Source of the DNA: PALSA-188 sp050746185
GTDB lineage: Bacteria > Acidobacteriota > Terriglobia > Terriglobales > Acidobacteriaceae
DNA: 64,000 nucleotides
Direction of reading: 5' to 3'
Assembly (NCBI GenBank): GCA_050746185.1
Contig: JBOGLA010000045.1
Coordinates: 40,970-104,969, forward strand
The notes beneath the pieces are model-generated. The model did no database searches. It saw nothing but the letters and a program-made list of their open reading frames with translations, and had not been told where the DNA came from. Below, one piece after another: positions 18,386-27,171 of the stretch (the first letter of the stretch is position 1; every line of letters begins with the position of its first letter). The translations under genes and the position numbers were made by a program.

Positions 18386-19573
18386 ATGACCCTTTCCTCC
18401 AAAATGATCTACGGGGCGAAGTGGTTTCCCCATTACTTGTTTCAAAGCTTTCGTAGGCGCGGTTCCGGCGGAGGCCATGTTCATTTGGTCATGGCGCTGG
18501 CTGATCACTTCGAGCCGTCTGTTCTTCCCCACGCTGATGGAGGAGTGCAGCATGCCCCGCGCGCAGTTCAGGAACGGCGGCTTGAAAGTTGGTGCCAAAA
18601 CTATCCCACTGCCGTTGGACAATGGCGGGATGCCGGCGGCTATCCCTTTCGCCACACTTATTTTTATCCCGCCGAGCAATACGACCGAGACCTTGTCGAG
18701 CGATTGTCGCAACACTGTGCTGAGGGATGGGGCGAAATTGAGATTCACCTCCACCATGGGATGGCTGCACCCGACACCGCCGAAAACACCCACCGCCAAT
18801 TGCTCGAGTTTAGGGATGCGCTGGCACACCAGCACCGTTGCCTCTGTTATCTGGATGGCCGCGGCACTCCGCGTTACGCATTCGTCCATGGCAACTTTGC
18901 GCTGGCAAATTCCGCGGGCGGCGTGAACTGCGGTGTGGACGATGAGATGAAATTACTGGCAGACACAGGCTGCTATGCAGACTTCACCCTGCCGACGGCC
19001 CCCTTTCACCCAGCGCAGATTGGGAAAATAAATTCACTGTACGAATGTGGGTTCCCCCTGGAACAGCGGGCCGCCCATCGCAACGGAACCGACCTCAGGG
19101 TCGGGGGAAGACCTGAAATTTTCCCGCTCATGATTCAAGGCCCGTTGCTCCCAAACTTCGATTCGCCTGATGGCGGGCGTTGGTTGAGTATTGAGAATGG
19201 CGCGTTGACCAAGCCCAATCCCCCAAGCTTACGTCGGTTGCGGCTATGGAAACGGGCAGGCATTTGCGTGCGGGGCCGACCCGACTGGCTGTTCATCAAA
19301 CTCCACTGCCATAGCATGGATCCAACGCAGCAAGATGCCGTGTTAGGAGACTCCATGCAGCGCTTTCTTCGCGAATTGGTGGAAGGTGCGCCGGAGAGAA
19401 ACGAAACACTTCACTTCGTCACCGCACGCGAAATGGCGAATATTATTCTCGCTGCATGTGACGGGCGGGCAGGCAATCCCGGCGACTATCGAAACTACCG
19501 CTTGAAAAGAAATCCCGACGGTTCGCCTTCTTGCATTGATGAGAACATTTGGCCAGTCGCGGTGAAAGGTTAG
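18386..19573 (+). CDS. Polysaccharide deacetylase-like protein
   Basis: About 395 residues. Features of the polysaccharide-deacetylase (beta/alpha)7 fold: MALADHFEPSV near the N-terminus (the D and H probably bind metal), EIEIHLHHGMAAPD (His pair), and IKLHCHSMDPTQ near the C-terminus (likely the late catalytic His). No signal peptide. It lies between the O-antigen-ligase-like gene and asnB, three bases before asnB, so it belongs to the exopolysaccharide operon. Removal of N-acetyl groups from the glycan is the likely role; deacetylase activity is inference, since this branch is divergent. Confidence 0.65.
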   Translation: MTLSSKMIYGAKWFPHYLFQSFRRRGSGGGHVHLVMALADHFEPSVLPHADGGVQHAPRAVQERRLESWCQNYPTAVGQWRDAGGYPFRHTYFYPAEQYDRDLVERLSQHCAEGWGEIEIHLHHGMAAPDTAENTHRQLLEFRDALAHQHRCLCYLDGRGTPRYAFVHGNFALANSAGGVNCGVDDEMKLLADTGCYADFTLPTAPFHPAQIGKINSLYECGFPLEQRAAHRNGTDLRVGGRPEIFPLMIQGPLLPNFDSPDGGRWLSIENGALTKPNPPSLRRLRLWKRAGICVRGRPDWLFIKLHCHSMDPTQQDAVLGDSMQRFLRELVEGAPERNETLHFVTAREMANIILAACDGRAGNPGDYRNYRLKRNPDGSPSCIDENIWPVAVKG

Positions 19574-19576
19574 ATC

Positions 19577-21505
19577 ATGTGTGGGATTGCAGGAATCGTA
19601 GATAGCCGTGCTGGCGCCAGAGTGGATCAGTTCACGATTCACCGCATGTGTGAGGCTATTGTCCACAGAGGCCCGGATGACGAGGGGATTTTTGTTAAGG
19701 ATGGCTCCGGCTTGGGCATGCGGCGGCTGCGCGTCATTGATTTGGCCGGTGGTGATCAGCCGATATTCAACGAAGACCGCACCGTTTGGGTGGTTTTTAA
19801 CGGCGAGATTTATAACTTTCCAGAGCTTCGCCGCGAACTCGAAAACCGTGGTCATCGTTTTTCCACTCACTCTGATACCGAGGTAATTGTTCACCTCTAT
19901 GAAGACATGGGAGCGGAGTGCGTTCAGAAGCTTCGTGGCATGTTCGCTTTTGCTGTTTACGATGACCGTCGGCGCCGGCTGCTGATGGCGCGCGATCGCG
20001 TCGGAAAGAAACCGCTTCATTATGCGCTGGCAAATGGCCGCCTGCTGTTTGCCTCTGAAATTAAGGCTATTTTAACGGTCGCTCCGGAACTGGCGACGGT
20101 CAATCCGGAGGCCGTGCTCCAGTATTTTTATTTCGGATATATCCCCGACCCGGGAACTGCCTTTTCATCCATCCACAAACTTCCGCCCGGTCACTTGATG
20201 GAATTTGAGAGCGGCAAAATTTCTATCCGCAAGTATTGGGACTTTCCGCGATATGGCACGAATTCTCCCGCGAATGAAGAAGAATGCTTGCGCGAGCTTG
20301 AGCATCAACTTGAGGAAGCGGTTCGCATAAGGATGATTGCGGATGTTCCCCTGGGAGCCATGCTTAGCGGAGGGACCGATTCATCCACTGTAGTCGCGCT
20401 GATGGCCCGCAGCAGTTCGAGGCCAGTGAAGACCTTCGCAATTGGGTTTCAGCAAGCCGATTTCAATGAGGCGCCTTTCGCGCGAATAGTCTCGGAGAGG
20501 TTCGGCACGGAACACCACGAGTTAATTCTGGAGCCGAATGTAGTCGAAACGGTGGAGAAGCTTACAAGCTGCATGGAGGAGCCGTTCGGCGATTCCTCCA
20601 TGTTGCCCACGTATTTCATCTCCTGCCTGGCGCGGCAAAATGTAACTGTCGTCTTGTCCGGAGACGGAGGGGATGAGGCGTTCGCCGGCTACGAACGTTA
20701 TCGAATCCACCTCCAGGACCGGTCGCATGGATATGGATGGATTCCGCCGTGGGCAGGCCGCTTGTACCGTAAACAGATTCATCCGCTTGTTCCTCGCAAC
20801 GTGCCCGGACGAAGCCTGGCATACAGCATTTCCCTTCCCTGGCAGGACCGTTACACGGAGGGAGTTTCGTTTCAGCCTTTTCAAAGACAAATGCAGGTTC
20901 TTTCCGCTGATTTCCTCGGCAGTTCGGAACCGCTGAGACCTTTTCGCGTACTTCTTGACGAAGCCCCGGCGGACGACCCGCTTGGCCGCGTTTTGTACCT
21001 TGACAGCAAGACTTATCTTCCAGGCGATATTTTGACCAAAGTAGATCGAATGAGCATGTTGACCTCCCTTGAAGTCAGAGTTCCGATGTTGGATCACGTC
21101 TTCCTTGAGTGGGTGACTGGACTCACCTCTGAATGGAAGATGCGGGGAACAGATCAAAAATACATTCTTAAGAAATTGGCCGAACGCGTTGGAGTGCCGA
21201 GGAAAGTTCTTCATCGTCCCAAGCAGGGGTTTTCGCTGCCGCTGGTGCATTGGATTCGGCATGAATTGAAGGATCTGATATTGACCGTCATGCTCGAACC
21301 TCGGACCCTGCAACGCGGGTATTTCAATCCTGCCGGCATACGCAGTCTGCTGGACGAACATTTTCAAGAACGCCGCGACCACTCCGCCCGAATTTGGCGG
21401 TTGCTGATGTTTGAATTGTGGCAGCGGAACTTCATGGAAGCGTTGCAGGTTTCTAATCTTCAGCCGCCTGAACCAGTCTTCGCGCTTAGGGAACGCTCTG
21501 TGTAA
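19577..21505 (+). CDS. asnB: Asparagine synthase-like amidotransferase, glycan-cluster type
   Basis: Glutamine-dependent amidotransferase; in glycan clusters it may amidate sugar acids or other carboxyl groups instead of making free asparagine. 642 residues. Nucleophilic Cys at residue 2 (MCGIAGIVDS), class II glutaminase signature FNGEIYNFPELR, pyrophosphate loop MLSGGTDSSTVVAL, and the synthetase domain through VPRKVLHRPKQGFSLP. It starts three bases after the deacetylase-like gene and ends three bases before the glycosyltransferase gene, so the three are translationally close. Family members occur in exosortase/EPS clusters of Acidobacteriota and Proteobacteria. Confidence 0.88.
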   Translation: MCGIAGIVDSRAGARVDQFTIHRMCEAIVHRGPDDEGIFVKDGSGLGMRRLRVIDLAGGDQPIFNEDRTVWVVFNGEIYNFPELRRELENRGHRFSTHSDTEVIVHLYEDMGAECVQKLRGMFAFAVYDDRRRRLLMARDRVGKKPLHYALANGRLLFASEIKAILTVAPELATVNPEAVLQYFYFGYIPDPGTAFSSIHKLPPGHLMEFESGKISIRKYWDFPRYGTNSPANEEECLRELEHQLEEAVRIRMIADVPLGAMLSGGTDSSTVVALMARSSSRPVKTFAIGFQQADFNEAPFARIVSERFGTEHHELILEPNVVETVEKLTSCMEEPFGDSSMLPTYFISCLARQNVTVVLSGDGGDEAFAGYERYRIHLQDRSHGYGWIPPWAGRLYRKQIHPLVPRNVPGRSLAYSISLPWQDRYTEGVSFQPFQRQMQVLSADFLGSSEPLRPFRVLLDEAPADDPLGRVLYLDSKTYLPGDILTKVDRMSMLTSLEVRVPMLDHVFLEWVTGLTSEWKMRGTDQKYILKKLAERVGVPRKVLHRPKQGFSLPLVHWIRHELKDLILTVMLEPRTLQRGYFNPAGIRSLLDEHFQERRDHSARIWRLLMFELWQRNFMEALQVSNLQPPEPVFALRERSV

Positions 21506-21508
21506 ACC

Positions 21509-23821
21509 ATGACGGCAACCGTGCAGAGCGAAGCTTCAATGGAAGAATCCGCCACGAATCAATATCGCGGGGAATCTGGTCTGGGGAAGCCAATCCTTGA
21601 TCGGTCTCTGCCAGGCGTCTTCCTGATGACTGACAGCTTTCAAACAGGAGGGAGCGAGCGGCAGTTCGCGGCTTTATGCAAGTCCCTGGATCCATCTGTG
21701 TTTCGAATGCATCTTGGCTGTATCCAGCAGCGGGGACCCTTTCTGGAGGGATTAGGTGACGTGCCGCAGTTTGGATTAGGCGGCAGCCTCTATGGTTTGG
21801 AATCAATCCGCGCCCGGCTCAGGCTTCGCCGCCATCTGCGTACGCTGAATATCGCGATCGCTCACTCTTTTGACTTCTACACAAATCTTACCCTGATTCC
21901 CGCGGCACGCCTGGCTGGCGTGCCGGTTGTGATTGGCAGCCAGCGTCAACTCGGCGACCTGCTCAGCCCGGCGCAGTCCCGGGCACAGATGACGATGTTT
22001 CGCTGGTGCGATGCAGTGATCTGCAACTCGCGCGCCGCGGCAGGAATTCTCCTGAAACGAGGGATCCCGGAGAGCCGCGTGTTCGTCATTGGCAACGGGC
22101 TCCCCGATTCCTGTTTCGCGGAAGCTGCACCATCACTTCCGAAACGCGCGGGATTCTTACGCGTCGGCATGATCGCAAGAATGAACAGCAAAGCGAAAAA
22201 TCACCTCAGCTTTCTTCGCGCCGCCGCGAGAATTCATGGGCAATTTCAAAATGTTGAATTCGTTCTGGCGGGCGACGGACCATTGCGAGAGGAACTTGAG
22301 CGATGGGCGGACGAATTGGGGATTGGAGACCGTGTCCTTTTTTTGGGCGACCGCCAGGATGTTTCCGCAGTGCTGGCCTCGCTACACGTTTCTGTAGTGC
22401 CATCGTCATCCGAAAGCTTGTCCAATGTGATTATCGAATCCATGGCGGCCGGCGTGCCCGTCGTTGCCACACGCGTTGGCGGGAATCCAGAATTGATCAC
22501 GGAAGGCCGCGGAATCATGGTGGGCCTGGGCGACGATCAAGAGTTGGCAGCCGCAGTCGAACGGCTTTTGCGGGATGAGAGCATGCGCTGGGCAGTCGGA
22601 CAGAATGGGAGAAAGTATGCGCAGGCAAACTTCACTATCAAACAAATGCAAAACCAGCACCAGGCTCTGTACGCCAACTTGCTCGAGAGAAAACGATCGC
22701 GATCCGGAATACGCAATCTTAAACGGGTGGTGCGCAAGCCGGCTCCGCTCCGCGTGAGCATTGTAGCCGCGTCGTTGCGTTATGTTGGCGGGCAGTCGGT
22801 TCAGGCAGACTTGTTAGTTCGGAACTGGCGCGACGATCCCGGCGTCGAAGCCAGCCTCGTCCCAATTGATCCCCCATTTCCGCGCGGCCTCAAATGGATA
22901 GATCGCATTCCTTTACTGCGTACTATCGCGCGCGAGCCTCTTTATTTGCTGGCACTATGGCGCGGATTGAAAAGAGCGGATGTCGCCCATATTTTCTCCG
23001 CTTCATACTGGTCGTTTCTGATTGCGCCGGTCCCGGCATGGCTGCTGGCGCGATTGCTGAGGAAAAAAGTGATCCTTCACTATCACAGCGGAGAGGCCAG
23101 GGATCACCTCCGGCGTTTTCGCACAGCCGTGCCAGTTCTGAGGAGAGTGGATGCGCTTGTCGTTCCCTCCGGATATCTTTCTGATGTGTTTCGGGAATTC
23201 GGGCTGGCCGCAAAAGTAGTGCCCAACGTCGTGGATATCGCTCAATTTTCATTTCGTCTTCGAAAACCTCTGCGGCCACGTCTGGTGTGCACGAGAGGAT
23301 TCCACCCCTATTATCAAATTGACGTAGTGGTGCGCGCCTTTGCCGAAGTGCAGCGAGTTTTTCCTGACGCTCGCCTTGAGTTAGTGGGCGGTGGGCCGTC
23401 CGAGGGGAAAATTCGGGATATCGTGAAGCAATTGGGCCTTCCCGGCGTAACCTTTGGTGGAGTCGCGTCCTATGACCAGATGGCAGAATATTATGACCGC
23501 GCCGATATATTCATTAACGCCTCCCGCCTGGACAATATGCCAGTCTCAATTCTGGAAGCGTACGCGGCTGGGACTCCCGTTATTACCACCGCGCCCGAAG
23601 GCATAAGGTACCTCGTTGACCATGAGCGCACCGGACTATTGTCCGAACCCGGCGATCCCGCTGCTTTGGCGAAAAATGCCATTCGCGTGTTGCAGGATTC
23701 AGAACTGGCGTCGCGTTTAGCCGCTAACGCCAAGCAGGAATTACAGCGCTATTCGTGGGAAGTCGTCCGCAAGCAGTGGCTGGATCTTTATGCATCTTTG
23801 GAGATAAAGCCTCGCAGGTGA
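21509..23821 (+). CDS. Double GT4 glycosyltransferase (two domains in one chain)
   Basis: 770 residues holding two GT4 (glycosyltransferase group 1) units in tandem. Domain 1, about residues 30-395, has GGSERQFAALC (Gly-rich N-terminal loop) and SSSESLSNVIIESMAAGVP (E-x7-E donor-binding motif). Domain 2, about 410-770, has YVGGQSVQADLLV and SRLDNMPVSILEAYAAGTP (second E-x7-E). Both keep the key residues, so both could be active, adding two sugars in a row. The gene follows asnB with a three-base gap in the exopolysaccharide operon. The ATG at 21509 is the natural start. Confidence 0.92.
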   Translation: MTATVQSEASMEESATNQYRGESGLGKPILDRSLPGVFLMTDSFQTGGSERQFAALCKSLDPSVFRMHLGCIQQRGPFLEGLGDVPQFGLGGSLYGLESIRARLRLRRHLRTLNIAIAHSFDFYTNLTLIPAARLAGVPVVIGSQRQLGDLLSPAQSRAQMTMFRWCDAVICNSRAAAGILLKRGIPESRVFVIGNGLPDSCFAEAAPSLPKRAGFLRVGMIARMNSKAKNHLSFLRAAARIHGQFQNVEFVLAGDGPLREELERWADELGIGDRVLFLGDRQDVSAVLASLHVSVVPSSSESLSNVIIESMAAGVPVVATRVGGNPELITEGRGIMVGLGDDQELAAAVERLLRDESMRWAVGQNGRKYAQANFTIKQMQNQHQALYANLLERKRSRSGIRNLKRVVRKPAPLRVSIVAASLRYVGGQSVQADLLVRNWRDDPGVEASLVPIDPPFPRGLKWIDRIPLLRTIAREPLYLLALWRGLKRADVAHIFSASYWSFLIAPVPAWLLARLLRKKVILHYHSGEARDHLRRFRTAVPVLRRVDALVVPSGYLSDVFREFGLAAKVVPNVVDIAQFSFRLRKPLRPRLVCTRGFHPYYQIDVVVRAFAEVQRVFPDARLELVGGGPSEGKIRDIVKQLGLPGVTFGGVASYDQMAEYYDRADIFINASRLDNMPVSILEAYAAGTPVITTAPEGIRYLVDHERTGLLSEPGDPAALAKNAIRVLQDSELASRLAANAKQELQRYSWEVVRKQWLDLYASLEIKPRR

Positions 23822-23842
23822 AATGATGTCAAGGCTCCAGGC

Positions 23843-24859
23843 TTAGCGCTGCTTTTCTACTACAACTTCCAGATTGAGCCTGGGGATAGTGCCCCATAAA
23901 CGATCAGTGACACGAAACCCCCGGGCAATCCAGGTTTTAAGCGTTCGGTAGCGTCGTTGATTGGTGCAAGAAAGCCAAAAGTCAGCCCGGTCACGCAAGC
24001 CATTTTGCCGGGGTTGAAGGATGCGTGCCGCTTTTGTATCGCCGCGAGTCAGGTTACGGACAATTTCTTTCTCAGTGCCTCCCCTCAAACCTCCGCGGAG
24101 ATGCACGTTCCAGTCAGGAGACTTGTTAATCTCGTGATTGCGTCTGGCCAAATTGCGCGCCGCGAAATGCGCCATCCGGTCCGGCATGTAATTGATGAGC
24201 CACAATCCCGTGCTGTGGGCTTCGTATGGCGAATAGCGGTAAGGCGTTTGATTAATAAAGATCGCCGATCCGGGTCTCATAATTGACCAGAGCAGAGGCA
24301 TCACGATCTTTCGCTCCTCGGGAAGCAGATGCTCGTAGACGGCGCTGAGCATGACAAAATCGAAATCCCCAATTCCTTTTGGCAGTTCGTTGCCGGAGGG
24401 AGAACAAAGAAATTGCACATTGGGCATCTTGAGGAAAGACCGAACATGATTTGCAGTTTCTATCAGAGAGGAATCCAGTTCGACCCCAACAATCTCAGTC
24501 TCCGGCAGCATTGCAGCAATCGCTAAAGTGGACGCGCCATCGCCGCAGCCAAAATCCAAAAGCCTCTTACCCCTGAAAGCTTCCGGCGCGAAATAGCTGA
24601 ACATCTGGTTTCTTAACGTCTTCGCGACGGCATCCGCAGGGTCGAATCGAGAAAGGCTGTCGCAGAACCACGCAAAATTCCACCTCTCCGCCAGATATTC
24701 GATCAACTCCAGGGGAAATGTTGTCCGGCAACTCTTTCTCGGGATGTAGAGGTCTAACCGATGGGGCAAAAGGAGCACTTCAAAGCAATTATCCGGATCA
24801 TTGTGCTGGACTTGGATGACTCCGTCGTCCTTGATGAACTCTGTGCAGGTCCCGATCAT
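23843..24859 (-). CDS. Class I SAM-dependent methyltransferase
   Basis: 338 residues. Rossmann methyltransferase: motif I LLDFGCGDGASTLAIAA, followed by EIVGVELDSSLIETA (motif II acidic residue), and DFVMLSAVYEHLLPEER (motif IV). The first 90 residues precede the domain and may define the substrate. In a glycan cluster it likely methylates a sugar or lipid carrier, but the acceptor cannot be read. Convergent with the double glycosyltransferase gene and divergent from the first sulfotransferase gene. Confidence 0.85.
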   Translation of the reverse strand: MIGTCTEFIKDDGVIQVQHNDPDNCFEVLLLPHRLDLYIPRKSCRTTFPLELIEYLAERWNFAWFCDSLSRFDPADAVAKTLRNQMFSYFAPEAFRGKRLLDFGCGDGASTLAIAAMLPETEIVGVELDSSLIETANHVRSFLKMPNVQFLCSPSGNELPKGIGDFDFVMLSAVYEHLLPEERKIVMPLLWSIMRPGSAIFINQTPYRYSPYEAHSTGLWLINYMPDRMAHFAARNLARRNHEINKSPDWNVHLRGGLRGGTEKEIVRNLTRGDTKAARILQPRQNGLRDRADFWLSCTNQRRYRTLKTWIARGFRVTDRLWGTIPRLNLEVVVEKQR

Positions 24860-24981
24860 CTGTCAAATAACATACCGTATTTTGATGACCCGCTGATAGG
24901 GCGTTACACTGAACGGCAAGAGGGCATGGGCGCCAGCCGGCAGGAAGCTGCAAGGATGAAAGTTTGCAAGTCTCATAGAGC

Positions 24982-25959
24982 ATGAAACCACCGATATTTA
25001 TCGTGGGCTGTCCGCGGTCCGGTACCAGCTTCCTTTATCATCTGCTGCTGTCAGCAGGCGGCTTCGCTGAGTTCCATACTCAAATGAACGTCTTTGACGT
25101 TCTGCAACCGATTTACGGTGACATCAGTCAGACCAAAAACAAAAAGCGAATGATGCGGGACTGGATCGGGAGCAAGGCATTCCAGGTTTCCGGGCTGGAC
25201 CAGCAGGTGATCGAACAGAAGGTTTTTGCGGAATGCCACGGTGCAAGCGACTTCCTGAGAATCGTTATGGAGGAGATCGCGCAGAAGCAGGGAGTGGATC
25301 GCTGGATTGATTCGACGCCGACCAACGCTCCTCACATGCTGCGAATTTCCAGGGATTTTCCGGATGCTTACTTTGTCCACATTATTCGCGACGGGCGTGA
25401 TGTGGCTTTGTCATTGGATAAGAGAGATTGGAGCCGGCCCCTTCCGTGGGACAAGAACAATGGCGTTTTGGCCGCGGGATTGTATTGGGAATGGATCGTG
25501 CGCAAGACCAGAAACTATGGCGCGAAGGTCGGCTCGCGTTATACGGAAATTCGATACGAAGATCTGGTCATGAAACCGGAGGCGGCCCTGGCGAGATTGG
25601 GGGAATTCATCCAGCACGATCTTTCATATAGTCGAATTCAACAAGCCAGCATCGGTTCGGTAAAAAACCCTCTTACCTCATTCGACGAAGACCTGCGGGA
25701 AGGCAACTTCTCGCCTGTCGGGCGCTGGAGGGTCAAATTCTCTGCCGATCAATTGGCGTGGTTTGAAGCTTTGGTCGGCGATTATCTTCAGGAGTTGGGT
25801 TACGCTTTAGCCGCAAAAGCCTTGTCCAACCATAAGGGCGCAATCCGAAGAAAGCGGATGCTGTACAGAGGTTTTTACGAATTTAAGCAATGGGCAAAGA
25901 TCAACACTCCCGCGTCGCGCTGGATGGTGAGCTATCCAGATATTCTGATTGACAAATAA
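24982..25959 (+). CDS. Sulfotransferase-family protein (1)
   Basis: 325 residues. 5'-PSB loop at the N-terminus: FIVGCPRSGTSFLYHLLLS, which binds PAPS phosphosulfate. The 3'-phosphate-binding region is in HIIRDGRDVALSLDKRDWS, with RYEDLVMKPEAALARLGEFI following as in the Sulfotransfer_3 type. Likely moves sulfate from PAPS to a sugar or lipid acceptor. It is paralogous to the second sulfotransferase gene directly downstream on the opposite strand, and it sits in the glycan cluster. Confidence 0.85.
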   Translation: MKPPIFIVGCPRSGTSFLYHLLLSAGGFAEFHTQMNVFDVLQPIYGDISQTKNKKRMMRDWIGSKAFQVSGLDQQVIEQKVFAECHGASDFLRIVMEEIAQKQGVDRWIDSTPTNAPHMLRISRDFPDAYFVHIIRDGRDVALSLDKRDWSRPLPWDKNNGVLAAGLYWEWIVRKTRNYGAKVGSRYTEIRYEDLVMKPEAALARLGEFIQHDLSYSRIQQASIGSVKNPLTSFDEDLREGNFSPVGRWRVKFSADQLAWFEALVGDYLQELGYALAAKALSNHKGAIRRKRMLYRGFYEFKQWAKINTPASRWMVSYPDILIDK

Positions 25960-25973
25960 AGAAGAAGCGCGAA

Positions 25974-27041
25974 TTACAGCTCTGTCTCGATTCCCTCGGC
26001 TTCACCAGATGCCGCGAGCTCCAGAGCCGAGAGATTCGTCATTCTCCCCGCTGGTGTTTGGGTTTTCATCCATCGCTTCAGATTGAAGAATGTGGGATAA
26101 AAAAACTTCGAAGCCCCATGTCGAAGCCCTGGCGCGCGTTGGTTGGCGGTCGTTGTGAGTTTATACCCTGATTTTTCCAGGCAATCGCCGACGAGTGTTT
26201 CAATATCTGCGATTTGCGCCGCGCTCAATTTTTCTCTCCAGCGATTCACAGGATTCTGCCGGCGCTCCAGCCGGAAGGATGAATTCGATTCCTGCAGACT
26301 GCCCAGGCTTTCGGATCGGATTCGTTCGCAGTCCAACTCCTGATCCACGAACGCGCTAAGCATCTTCAGTGTGTTGCTGGGATCGTTGACCAGTTCCTCG
26401 AAACGCACTTCCAGATAATCTTGCGGAATTGATTTGCCATTTCTCCTGCCGTTTTCCACCATCCATTTCCAATACAAGGCTGTCGCTTCGAGGCTGGCCG
26501 ATTTTCGGTTCCAGGGAAAAGGCCGGAACTCACCCATCTTTTTAAGAGAAAGCGCAATGTCGCGTCCGTCGCGCACGATATGAACAAACAATGCGTTCGG
26601 GATTTCGTTCTTAATGCGCCTCATGTACAGTACGTTGTCCGGATCGTAAACCGCCCAGCGCGGAGTATTTTGCTTGCGCGCGACTTCATCCATCACGATG
26701 CGGATAAAATCACCGCCGGTGTTGGCCCCGCTGATCAGCTCTTTCGTTAGTTTGTCGGCGTCAAGACCGGATCTGCGAAATCCTTTGCTGTGAATCCACG
26801 CCTGAATGAGATTTTTGCGATTTCGGATGTCGCGGAGGCTGCCGAAACGGGGAATTAACATCTTGTGGACCGGTAGGTAACCGCGATAAATCGCGAAACC
26901 GCCCGCCGATAGAAGCGTATCGTAAAGCAGATTTGTTCCCGAGCGGTGGCATCCCACTACAAAGACAGGCCAAGTGCATCGAGCTGAATTTGAAGGCATG
27001 CGATTGATGAAATGATAACTGCTTCCCAGGGGCTTGCCCAT
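25974..27041 (-). CDS. Sulfotransferase-family protein (2)
   Basis: 355 residues, closely related in layout to the neighbouring sulfotransferase. The PSB loop is VVGCHRSGTNLLYDTLLSA and the 3'-phosphate motif is HIVRDGRDIALSLKKMG; the matching LVGDCLEKSGYKL also appears near the end. It differs at the C-terminus and N-terminus, so the pair is an old duplication. Tail-to-tail with sulfotransferase 1 (14 bases between stops). The ATG at 27041 is used; a later Met is possible. Confidence 0.85.
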   Translation of the reverse strand: MGKPLGSSYHFINRMPSNSARCTWPVFVVGCHRSGTNLLYDTLLSAGGFAIYRGYLPVHKMLIPRFGSLRDIRNRKNLIQAWIHSKGFRRSGLDADKLTKELISGANTGGDFIRIVMDEVARKQNTPRWAVYDPDNVLYMRRIKNEIPNALFVHIVRDGRDIALSLKKMGEFRPFPWNRKSASLEATALYWKWMVENGRRNGKSIPQDYLEVRFEELVNDPSNTLKMLSAFVDQELDCERIRSESLGSLQESNSSFRLERRQNPVNRWREKLSAAQIADIETLVGDCLEKSGYKLTTTANQRAPGLRHGASKFFYPTFFNLKRWMKTQTPAGRMTNLSALELAASGEAEGIETEL

Positions 27042-27171
27042 CGGAGATCGGGTAACCCTCCCAGCCTCCAGCAGCTTGCGAAAAAAGCCCAGAGTAGAAT
27101 CCGCTTTGAAGGGGCACGCCTTTCAGGGAATGCGTTAGCTGCTTTCCGGGTAACAAATTCGAAGGAAATTC

